Of a stretch of DNA of 64,000 nt, positions 49,001 through 55,650 are shown one piece after another (position 1 is the stretch's first letter; each line of letters begins with the position of its first letter). This DNA comes from Portibacter marinus (GTDB lineage: Bacteria; Bacteroidota; Bacteroidia; Chitinophagales; Saprospiraceae). The stretch lies in NCBI RefSeq assembly GCF_021533195.1, contig NZ_JAJNKB010000007.1, positions 186,001 through 250,000 on the forward strand, given 5' to 3'. The notes below the pieces were generated by a model. The model saw nothing but the letters and a program-made list of their open reading frames with translations, was not told the origin of the DNA and ran no database searches. Both the position numbers and the translations under genes were made by a program.

Positions 49001-50071
49001 GCTACGGAAGATTTCACCAGTCAAGGTTTTACAACGGTAGACAATACAGAGCAGTTTGACCTGAGATCTGCACCCTCTGTAAGCAAAGAAGATAGTGATG
49101 GAGATGGTAAAGCGGATCAGGACGACTCAGGTACGACAGGTTTCGGATGGTTTCCGGGATATGCTGTTGATGTGGTATCGGGAGAAAGATTAAATATTTT
49201 CTTTGGTGAGAATTCTACTTATAATTCTGATTTTGCAGAGTTGTTGAAAGACGAAAATCCGGTAGGTGCTGATATGATGTGGAATCCTTCGGATGAACTT
49301 ATTGCCACTCCACCTCCAGGAGTTCCATTCAGCATTTGGAATTTTGTTACTGGTGGCCAACATACCATCTATGTTACCAGACAAGAGTATGATGGTTGTG
49401 AATACATTGCGACCCGTTTGCAGAAAAGCCCCATCTTCGCCAGGAAGTTGAAAGCGCTCGAAACCATTGCTTGGGCAGGAATACCCATGTTAGCCGAAGG
49501 GTCGGAATTGCTGTCCTATGACGAAGGTCTGATACCCAATGATGTGGTTATAAAGTTAAGAGTACATGATAAATTCAGGCTGGAATATGACTATAACTAT
49601 GAGACCAACGATTTCGAAGTGGTAGATGGTAATCCGGTTTATGAATTTGAATTCAGGAATCAAGGTGCCACTGAGCTGGACGAGGATCAATATGAAGGAG
49701 CCCTTGCAAACATAAATGTTGTTCCCAATCCATATTATGCTTATTCTGCTTATGAGGTCAATCAATTTAACAATGTGGTGAAGTTCACCAATCTTCCGGA
49801 GAGAGCTATCGTAACGATCTATTCTCTGGATGGTAAGTTCATCCAACAGTTTGATAGAGATGAGCGAGGCGTGGAACAGAGCATTCGGTCTAATCCAGGC
49901 ATTATCAGTACCCAGCCTAGCCCAGATTTAGAATGGAACTTAAGAAACAGCAGCGGAATCCCGATTGCCAGTGGTGTTTATTTAATTCATGTGGCTGCCC
50001 CGGAGCTAGGTGAGGAGCGGACGGTGAAGTTTTTCGCAATCAATAGAAAATTTGATCCTTCAGGATTATAA
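46010..50071 (+). CDS. Giant secreted protein (1353 residues) with type IX secretion-like C-terminus
   Basis: The start follows the receptor stop directly (46010); an internal Met at about residue 8 (MKIMKIKIS) gives a cleaner signal peptide. I recognise no known domain over most of the length; the body is Asp, Asn, Gly and aromatic-rich, with many Cys in the first 400 residues. A calcium-binding acidic repeat (DSDGDGKADQDDSG, about 1028-1041) resembles a thrombospondin type 3 unit. The C-terminal about 120 residues (NVVPNPYYAY, VTIYSLDGKFIQQFD, SGIPIASGVYLIHV) match the pattern of T9SS sorting domains. It should be exported to the surface, perhaps by the T9SS with the help of the PorV-like protein encoded next. 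Confidence 0.85.
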   Translation: MNLNSLYMKIMKIKISLIAVLILSALTVDAHINPKLFKIKKELTKNSEVSFREDCVPATEQIDMAINNVRARLTTGGDVWWNLDDGRYIVPKVPIGSGLEEVSSIFAGAVWLGGFDPSGNLKMAAATYRSNQSNDFYPGPIDPVTGTTELQTCENWDRFFRVTGDEIDEHLRKFEIAKLAGVPYDPDSIPDGVKFWPGKGNPYFLEEYQFELPNTEQALGSFWDADFDNSYDPANGDYPIIEIRGCPLPQYPDEMTFWIYNDAGGVHSATQGEKIQMEVQVQAFAYQTNDAINDMTFQRYKLINRAQVDIGDCYFAMWVDPDLGCFTDDYVGCDTTRSLAYVYNEDEFDGENGCTCQGGVATYCDEIPILGVDYFRGPLSPKKFGPNGTLVDLEPGDNSSPDTLVELGMSSFIYYNNGGIGQPNAATTDPQIDFEYYNYLSGFWRDGTPITFGGSGFNAGSTNTTKFVLSGAPNEGNAWSMCTAGLPFGDRRTIQASGPFTLKPQAINELIIGAVWVPNFDYPCPDITRLQAADDLAQNLFNSCFEIKDGPDAPDMDIVELDRQLVIVLTNDTISSNNAFEEYEGVDLLAPDDIMDSLFRFEGYKIYQLSNSQVTPQELDDIDKARLIRQVDLKNGITELYNWTSTVNPYPGNSELVWTFERKVEGQDQGIQHTFNVTSDEFSSTDKNLVNHKEYYFMVIAYAYNNYDDFDPRTGLGQQMQYCEGRKNIRVYTGVPRTLAYENINSFYGDGPIVTRLQGSGASDIFLDVEEGTYDLILNDELDGRITYKRGQGPINIKVINPVELRDGKYRLEIFGETDRNGEFGDDAYWIVTREEDGRTIRSEFPISRVNEQIVNEFGFSISVNKLGEPGDQEGPTNGVVGGAIEYQNPEGAEWLRMIPDDTPAFQGIFNFVKNGPSEVDYEFDLTNSLDNIGNTGFIPFWIADYRQTGPYITPGYKDNSGHGLVRGRTEMQDINNVDIVLTSDKSKWSRCVIVETATEDFTSQGFTTVDNTEQFDLRSAPSVSKEDSDGDGKADQDDSGTTGFGWFPGYAVDVVSGERLNIFFGENSTYNSDFAELLKDENPVGADMMWNPSDELIATPPPGVPFSIWNFVTGGQHTIYVTRQEYDGCEYIATRLQKSPIFARKLKALETIAWAGIPMLAEGSELLSYDEGLIPNDVVIKLRVHDKFRLEYDYNYETNDFEVVDGNPVYEFEFRNQGATELDEDQYEGALANINVVPNPYYAYSAYEVNQFNNVVKFTNLPERAIVTIYSLDGKFIQQFDRDERGVEQSIRSNPGIISTQPSPDLEWNLRNSSGIPIASGVYLIHVAAPELGEERTVKFFAINRKFDPSGL

Positions 50072-50082
50072 TAAGAGAAGCA

Positions 50083-51129
50083 ATGATGAAGAAATTATAT
50101 ATCATTTTGATTTTAGTCTTGGGTTGTGAACTTGCTTTTGCGGGTAATCCAGATAGACAAGGAGAGGCTGGAGCCAGTGAGCTCCTTCTGAATCCATGGG
50201 CACGCAGTGCTGGTCTTCACGGACTTTCGACGTCATTTATTAGTGGTGTGGAATCCATGAGATTTAATGTGGCCGGGTTGGGAAGAATCAAAGGCACAGA
50301 GTTCTTGTTCGGCAATACAAGACTTTACGAAGGTTCAGGATTAGGCATGAATGCTTTTGGTTTTGCTACCAATGTGGGAAAGAGCGGAGCCATGGGATTA
50401 AGCATTACTTCTATGGATTTCGGAGATGTTCCCATTACTACTGTAGATCAGCCAGAAGGAATAGGAGGAAACATTAACGCAGCATTTTTTCACATTGGTG
50501 CGGGATATTCCTATACCTATGCTAATAAAATTTCAGTCGGTGCACTGGTTCGTGTTATTTCAGAATCACTTACAGATGTTTCAGCTCTTGGAGCTGCCAT
50601 CGATGCTGGGGTACAATATGTGACCGGTGAAAAAGAAAATTTCAAGCTGGGTGTTTCATTGAGAAACGTTGGCACTCCCATGAGGTTTAGCGGCGAGGGG
50701 CTATCATTTCAAACCAGCAATCCTGAAGGCCCTGGAAGATACTTAATTACCGTTGGACAGCGTGCCCAGCGATTCGAGTTACCCTCAGTATTAAACATTG
50801 GCTCCTCCTATGATATCTATATTTCAGAAGAAAGCTTTGTCAGGGCTGCGGCCAATTTCACCAGCAATGCTTTTTCGCGTGATAATATCGGTGTGGGTGC
50901 TGAAGTGCACTTTAGCGACTTTCTCGTACTCAGGGGAGCTTACAAATATGATATTGGAAGCATTCCAGGAGATGCTACCAATAATATCTACACAGGCCTA
51001 GCTGCCGGGATTTCTTTGAATATTCCAATAAAAAGAGACAGTCATCAGAAGGTAGGTATCGATTACGCTTACAGAACGACCAGTCCGTTCCGCGGCACTC
51101 ACAATATTGGTGTTAAGCTAAATATTTAA
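50083..51129 (+). CDS. PorV/PorQ-family outer-membrane protein
   Basis: A 348-residue protein with a signal peptide (ending LAFA) and a beta barrel. The N-terminal motif ASELLLNPWARSAGLHGLST is the usual opening of PorV/PorQ proteins, which belong to the FadL-like family. The sequence ends in TTSPFRGTHNIGVKLNI, a proper terminal strand. In the type IX secretion system PorV binds cargo C-terminal domains after translocation. This copy follows a cargo-like gene by 11 bp rather than a core T9SS operon, so it is probably a dedicated partner for that cargo. Confidence 0.88.
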   Translation: MMKKLYIILILVLGCELAFAGNPDRQGEAGASELLLNPWARSAGLHGLSTSFISGVESMRFNVAGLGRIKGTEFLFGNTRLYEGSGLGMNAFGFATNVGKSGAMGLSITSMDFGDVPITTVDQPEGIGGNINAAFFHIGAGYSYTYANKISVGALVRVISESLTDVSALGAAIDAGVQYVTGEKENFKLGVSLRNVGTPMRFSGEGLSFQTSNPEGPGRYLITVGQRAQRFELPSVLNIGSSYDIYISEESFVRAAANFTSNAFSRDNIGVGAEVHFSDFLVLRGAYKYDIGSIPGDATNNIYTGLAAGISLNIPIKRDSHQKVGIDYAYRTTSPFRGTHNIGVKLNI

Positions 51130-51135
51130 AATTAT

Positions 51136-51143
51136 TATCTTTG
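51136..51143 (+). promoter_or_regulatory. Candidate -7 element for greA
   Basis: TATCTTTG matches TAnnTTTG; a TTG lies 26 bp upstream, slightly beyond the usual spacing. A transcript from here would carry a structured leader of about 150 nt. Confidence 0.45.
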
Positions 51144-51160
51144 TATAGAAGTTGTTAAAG

Positions 51161-51276
51161 AACATGGTTACATGTTGAAGACATCTTAGATGGCACTTAG
51201 CTATTCAGAATAGCTTTCGACCATGAATAAAATTTAACTGCGTTCTGCACCAGTCTCGTGTGGAACGCTTGTTTAT
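51161..51276 (+). promoter_or_regulatory. Structured leader of greA with terminator-like hairpin
   Basis: The leader holds AACATG/CATGTT (51161-51176), AGCTATT/AATAGCT (51199-51215), and a long stem GCGTTCTGCAC/GTGTGGAACGC (51240-51268, 11 bp with two G-U pairs, 7-nt loop) followed by TTGTTTATT. The last stem ends 30 nt before greA. It could end the upstream porV transcript or regulate greA. Confidence 0.5.
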
Positions 51277-51298
51277 TACTCATTAAAATAGACGAGGT

Positions 51299-51772
51299 AT
51301 GAGCAATATATCTTACTTCACACAAGAAGGATACGATAAACTGGTCGCCGAATTGGAGCGATTAAAAACAGATGAACGACAGAAAGTCGCCAGAGCCATT
51401 GCTGAAGCAAGGGAGAAAGGTGATCTTTCAGAGAACGCAGAATACGACGCAGCTAAAGATGCACAAGGGCTTCTGGAAATGAAGATCAATGAAATGGAGA
51501 AAGTTTACGCCAATGCCAGGATTATTGATGCCAGTAAACTGGATAATTCAAAAATTACTGTGCTTTCTAAAGTAGAAATGAAAAACGTAAAGACAGGAAA
51601 AGAAATTTTCTACCAGCTGGTTGCTGAGACAGAAGCTGACATTAAGGCCAAGAAGATTTCTGTTAATTCTCCTATTGGTAAAGGATTGTTGGGAAAGGCA
51701 GTGGGTGATGTTGCCGTCATCTCGACCCCTAGGGGCGATATGGAGCTTGAAATCTTAAGCATTACTTTGTAA
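51299..51772 (+). CDS. greA: Transcription elongation factor GreA
   Basis: A 157-residue factor with an N-terminal coiled coil and a C-terminal FKBP-like domain. The coiled-coil tip has the acidic pair in DLSENAEYDAAKDAQG, needed to stimulate cleavage of RNA in stalled polymerase. The C-terminal region KGLLGKAVGDVAVISTPRG is characteristic. It rescues arrested RNA polymerase. It is followed by a HIT gene after 1 bp, so the two are co-transcribed; its own long structured leader is unusual. Confidence 0.97.
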   Translation: MSNISYFTQEGYDKLVAELERLKTDERQKVARAIAEAREKGDLSENAEYDAAKDAQGLLEMKINEMEKVYANARIIDASKLDNSKITVLSKVEMKNVKTGKEIFYQLVAETEADIKAKKISVNSPIGKGLLGKAVGDVAVISTPRGDMELEILSITL

Positions 51773-51773
51773 A

Positions 51774-52166
51774 ATGAGACTGTTTACGAAAATCGCTGCG
51801 GGAGAAATTCCTTCCTACAAAGTAGCAGAAAATGACGAATATTCTGCCTTCCTGGATATTAATCCCTTGGTGAAGGGGCATACACTGGTGATTCCCAGAA
51901 GAGAAGAAGACTATATTTTCGACCTTGCTGATCAGGAACTATCGGGTCTCATGGTATTCGCTAAGAAAGTGGCAAGAGCTATTGAACAAGTGGTCGACTG
52001 TGAACGAATCGGGATAAGTGTCATTGGTTTAGAGGTTCCTCACGCTCATGTTCACTTAATTCCTATTGATCATGTTTCTGATATGAATTTTGGTAAAGCA
52101 AGGGTTCAACTTAGCGAAAGTGAGTTTGCCGATCTGGCACAAAAGATAGCCAGCAAAGTAGAGTAG
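51774..52166 (+). CDS. HIT-family nucleotide-binding protein
   Basis: A 130-residue histidine-triad protein. The motif HxHxHxx is present in VPHAHVHLIPIDHV, and the nucleotide-binding segment SAFLDINPLVKGHTLVIPRR lies ahead of it. HIT proteins hydrolyse purine nucleoside phosphoramidates and related adducts. It is translated from the greA mRNA after a 1-bp gap. Confidence 0.95.
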   Translation: MRLFTKIAAGEIPSYKVAENDEYSAFLDINPLVKGHTLVIPRREEDYIFDLADQELSGLMVFAKKVARAIEQVVDCERIGISVIGLEVPHAHVHLIPIDHVSDMNFGKARVQLSESEFADLAQKIASKVE

Positions 52167-52178
52167 TTTACTGTCTTA

Positions 52179-52736
52179 TCATTTGACCCTACTTTGATTA
52201 TTCTTTACGAAGCTGGACCAATCGCTGTATTGTTTTTTACCTGTCGATGAACCACTTCTCTGATGATGATGTGTCATAGCGACAGCTAGGGCATCAGTAG
52301 CATCGTGATATTGATCATGTAGTTTTTTCTTCAAAATTTGCATCAACATTAAAGCAACTTGTTCTTTTGAAGCATTACCATTTCCCGTAACGCTTTGCTT
52401 TATTTTTTTGGGTGAATATTCGCAAATTTCAAGTCCCATAGTCATTGCAGCTGCCATGGAAACGCCCTGAGCGCGGCCTAATTTCAGCATACTTTGCACA
52501 TTTTTACCAAAAAACGGTGCTTCAATGGCCATTTCGCTGGGCAAATAGGTCTCGATGATTTCTTGAATTTGGAGAAAGATTTCTTTTAGTTTGGTAGTGT
52601 GATCAGGGTATTTTATCAACTTTAGAACACCCATATCCAATATTTTGCACTCTCCGTTTACAATATCGACTACGGCAAACCCTAAAACATTGGTTCCGGG
52701 ATCGATTCCGATAATTCTATTCTTTAGCAATTCCAA
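52179..52736 (-). CDS. ruvC: Holliday junction resolvase RuvC
   Basis: A 185-residue endonuclease. The four acidic active-site residues are visible as D12 (IGIDPGTN), E72 (AIEAPFFGKN) and D145/D148 (YHDATDALAVAMTH). A conserved NxQSMLKLGRAQG segment follows the second. It resolves Holliday junctions with RuvAB, which is not in this window. It converges on the HIT gene with 12 bp between stops and shares a 27-bp divergent gap with the next gene. The C-terminal tail (WSSFVKNNQSRVK) is longer than in some homologues. Confidence 0.95.
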   Translation of the reverse strand: MELLKNRIIGIDPGTNVLGFAVVDIVNGECKILDMGVLKLIKYPDHTTKLKEIFLQIQEIIETYLPSEMAIEAPFFGKNVQSMLKLGRAQGVSMAAAMTMGLEICEYSPKKIKQSVTGNGNASKEQVALMLMQILKKKLHDQYHDATDALAVAMTHHHQRSGSSTGKKQYSDWSSFVKNNQSRVK

Positions 52737-52763
52737 GCTTAATATTTTACCTTCGACACAAAT

Positions 52764-53774
52764 ATGGCTAATAATTCTAATAAAACGGTTTTCTGGTGGA
52801 ATATCATACTTAAATTGATTTTTGCTTTTGTCCTTTTATTTTTTTTATATCGCCACCTATTTCAGAACAATGATTTGACTCAATCCTGGAATCATTTTAT
52901 TCTCAATTTTCAGGAAGGAACCCATGGTTTGCTATGGTTTTGTATACTGCTCATGCCCATCAATTGGGCCATTGAAAGTAAAAAGTGGCATTTATTGGTA
53001 TGGCCTTTCGAGAAGATTCATTTTCTGACTGCTTTTAAAGCCATCCTGGGTGGCATTAGTGTGGCACTGTTGACACCCAATAGAATAGGGGAGTACGGCG
53101 GAAGAATGGTTGTTGTGGAAGCCAGAAATAATTGGAAAGCAGTGATTTCCACATTGGTTTCCAGCTTTGCGCAGAATATTTGGAACATTGGATTAGGCTT
53201 GATTGCGGCCATCATGTTTTTAAATATTTCCAGCGCGATGGAGAGTTACTTATTTCTTTCAGGAGTATCTGTAAGCTTAATTTTTTTTACACTCATCATA
53301 CTGCTTTATTTTAACATTGACCTGATCCATAGAGTACTTAAGAAATTTGACCGTTTCACCTTGGTAGCGAAATCGCTGGTTCATTTACAGCTGCTTAAGC
53401 AATACAGATCTTCAACCCTGGCACAAGTTCTTCTGCTAGCATTCATCAGGTATGTCGTATACCTGATTCAATATTTTCTGATTTTGAAGTTTTTCGGACT
53501 TGATGTGGATGTGGTCAATGGAATAATTGGAATTGCAACCATCTTTCTCGTCCAAACCAGCCTTCCGTTACCACCAATTATTGGTTTCCTGGCTCGTGGA
53601 GAAATTGCTCTGTTGGTTTGGAGCACTTACGAGTTGAATGAAATTTCAGTCCTGGCAGCTTCCTATTTTCTATGGTTTCTAAATTTAATTTTACCCGCTT
53701 TGGTGGGTGCTGTCGTGATCCTGAGTAGTAACCTTTCTCGAACATTTGGGTTGAATAGAAATTATTTTAAATAG
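52764..53774 (+). CDS. Multi-pass membrane protein, lysylphosphatidylglycerol-synthase/flippase-like (UPF0104)
   Basis: A 336-residue protein with about 8 membrane segments. The motifs LLTPNRIGEYGGRMVVVEAR and the late SLPLPPIIGFLARGEIALLV fit the LPG_synthase_TM family, whose members flip or transport lipids; the MprF-type synthase domain is absent. The best alternative would be an unrelated transporter. It diverges from ruvC with only 27 bp between start codons, so both promoters must overlap. Confidence 0.8.
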   Translation: MANNSNKTVFWWNIILKLIFAFVLLFFLYRHLFQNNDLTQSWNHFILNFQEGTHGLLWFCILLMPINWAIESKKWHLLVWPFEKIHFLTAFKAILGGISVALLTPNRIGEYGGRMVVVEARNNWKAVISTLVSSFAQNIWNIGLGLIAAIMFLNISSAMESYLFLSGVSVSLIFFTLIILLYFNIDLIHRVLKKFDRFTLVAKSLVHLQLLKQYRSSTLAQVLLLAFIRYVVYLIQYFLILKFFGLDVDVVNGIIGIATIFLVQTSLPLPPIIGFLARGEIALLVWSTYELNEISVLAASYFLWFLNLILPALVGAVVILSSNLSRTFGLNRNYFK

Positions 53775-53784
53775 AAGTGCGTTA

Positions 53785-53792
53785 TAGATTTG
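53785..53792 (+). promoter_or_regulatory. -7 element directly in front of the DUF3108 gene
   Basis: TAGATTTG matches TAnnTTTG and ends at the base before the ATG at 53793. If transcription starts 4-6 nt further on, only the second in-frame ATG at 53799 would be on the mRNA, again with no leader. Confidence 0.35.
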
Positions 53793-54644
53793 ATGAAAAT
53801 GAAAAGCATATTTTTTCTTCTGATTTCATTATTGGTCTTCAGATCGCCAACGGTTAAAAACCAAGATCTTGAAATGGTGGCAGGACCTGACTACCATGAA
53901 GAGTGTCGAACTGAGAATACCAGTTTTAAAGAGGGTGAGAAAGTCGTTTATAAAGTTTTTTATAATTGGAATTTTGTGTGGTTATCTGCCGGGGAAGTCA
54001 CTTTTGAGGTATCAGAATCGGCCAACGAATATAGAATTGCAGCCACAGGTCGGACTTATCCTTCCTATGAATGGTTCTTTAAGGTACGAGATTATTATTT
54101 CACTTACATTGACAAGAACACACTCCTGCCGCATACCTTTATCAGAGATGTAGAAGAGGGAAATTATACCCTCTACGACAGGGTGAGTTTTGATCAGGCC
54201 GCACAACAAGGCACTTCCATAAGGGGGAAAACCAGGGATGTGGCTAAACTGCAGACCTTTGAATTCGAAAACTGTATTCATGACATGCTTTCACTGATCT
54301 ATAAGATGAGAAATATTGATTATGAATCCATGAAGGAGGGGGAGTCTATTCCGGCCAAGATGTTCATGGATATGAATACCTATGAACTGGATATACGCAT
54401 GAAAGGACGGGAACCCAACAAATGGGTAAAGGGGCAAGGTTATTTCAATACGTTCATGATTTCTCCTGAATTGATTGCAGGAGAGGTTTTCAATGAAGAT
54501 GCGCAAATGAATATTTGGGTATCGGATGATGAAAACAGAGTGCCACTTATCATTGAGTCACCTGTTTCAGTAGGTTCAGTGAAGGTCGTCTTGAAAGAAT
54601 ACAGTGGATTGAAACATCCCTTCACCAGTAAAGTTGAAAAGTGA
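53793..54644 (+). CDS. DUF3108 domain exported protein
   Basis: The start is the ATG at 53793 or 53799 (MKSIFFLLISLLVFRS is the signal). The 283-residue protein has the DUF3108 opening FKEGEKVVYKVFYNWNFVWL and SAGEVTFEVSESANEYRIAA, then GRTYPSYEWFFKVRDYYFTY, and ends in a beta strand run with VPLIIESPVSVGSVKVVLKE. The fold is LolA-like or lipocalin-like; a role in lipid or surface structure is only a guess. Its stop overlaps the start of the next gene in a TGATG pattern, so the pair is co-translated. Confidence 0.85.
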   Translation: MKMKSIFFLLISLLVFRSPTVKNQDLEMVAGPDYHEECRTENTSFKEGEKVVYKVFYNWNFVWLSAGEVTFEVSESANEYRIAATGRTYPSYEWFFKVRDYYFTYIDKNTLLPHTFIRDVEEGNYTLYDRVSFDQAAQQGTSIRGKTRDVAKLQTFEFENCIHDMLSLIYKMRNIDYESMKEGESIPAKMFMDMNTYELDIRMKGREPNKWVKGQGYFNTFMISPELIAGEVFNEDAQMNIWVSDDENRVPLIIESPVSVGSVKVVLKEYSGLKHPFTSKVEK

Positions 54645-55273
54645 TGACTAAGGCTCTTAAATATTTGGTCGTCTTGGTTTTGCTGCTGGTAATAGGGTTG
54701 GGAATGTGGAAGTTCGGAGGCGTAGGTTTATTCAAAGCGCCTGAGGCCAATGTGATCAGCAGTAAGGAAATCATTTTGGAAAGGATGGAAAAGGTCAACA
54801 AGCTGATTACGCTTGAGGCTTATTATTCTGAAGTTTATCCTCATAAAGACTACTACTACTACGATATCAGTCCTTTTCGAAAGAAAGCACTCATCAGAGT
54901 CAAAGCCAAAGTAAGTGTGGGTTATGATTTCCAAGACATCCATATGGAGGCCAATGATGAAACTAAAACAGTCACGATATATGGCTTACCCAATCCCGAA
55001 ATTTTATCTATTGACCACGATTTGGATTACTACGATATTTCTGAAGGAACTTTTAATTCCTTCACCGCTTCAGATTATAATAAGCTGAATGCAGATGCCA
55101 AGAGTTTTATCAGAAGCAGCGCAGAGGCCAACGCGGCCTTATTTGAAGAAGCTGATGAGAAGAAGGAAGAACTTTTGGATATGTTCAGATGGATGTTGTC
55201 CGCCGCAGGATGGGAATTGGTAGTTCCTGAAGCACCTGAGGAGGTTAAAATTCTGGAAAAAGCCATAAAGTAA
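54644..55273 (+). CDS. DUF4230 domain protein
   Basis: I take the ATG at 54644, which overlaps the upstream stop (TGATG). The 209-residue protein has an N-terminal membrane anchor (about 5-23, YLVVLVLLLVIGLGMWKF) and a DUF4230 domain with ALIRVKAKVSVGYDFQDIHM, DETKTVTIYGLPNPEILSID and SFIRSSAEANAALFEEADEK. Its function is unknown. It forms a two-gene unit with the DUF3108 gene. Confidence 0.8.
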   Translation: MTKALKYLVVLVLLLVIGLGMWKFGGVGLFKAPEANVISSKEIILERMEKVNKLITLEAYYSEVYPHKDYYYYDISPFRKKALIRVKAKVSVGYDFQDIHMEANDETKTVTIYGLPNPEILSIDHDLDYYDISEGTFNSFTASDYNKLNADAKSFIRSSAEANAALFEEADEKKEELLDMFRWMLSAAGWELVVPEAPEEVKILEKAIK

Positions 55274-55650
55274 AATTTTATTTTATACATTGGGGCCTCG
55301 AATTCAAGTTCTATGGCGCAGTTGAATTTGAAGCTTTAGAATCCTCATGGTAAGCCTTAATACCCTTATCTTTGTAGAAAACCCTTTTAAACGCTTTAGA
55401 AGAATTGCTGCGCCACCTTTTCCCTCTCATTTAACTTTATCCTAACAAAATTATTAGTGGTCTGAGGATTAGAGGCACAAATAATATTCTACCTTTAGAT
55501 TGATATAATTTTATATTTTTGGGCTGATACAGGGCTTGTCGGTTGATAAGAAATCTCGCATAGTTTGAAGTATGATTCAGATTGTCGGTTCCCGCCCTGG
55601 AATCAAGTGAATAAAATATAAAGCGAATTATCAAAACTAAATAAAGATTA
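55274..55650 (+). other. 377-bp intergenic region before the POT transporters
   Basis: The gap has an inverted repeat AATTCAA/TTGAATT (55301-55307 and 55322-55328) and two TAnnTTTG elements: TATCTTTG at 55367-55374 and TATTTTTG at 55514-55521. No protein gene, RNA gene or clear terminator is seen. Confidence 0.6.
55514..55521 (+). promoter_or_regulatory. Candidate -7 element for the POT transporter pair
   Basis: TATTTTTG matches TAnnTTTG, 129 nt before the ATG at 55651. A second match at 55367-55374 lies further upstream. Confidence 0.35.
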
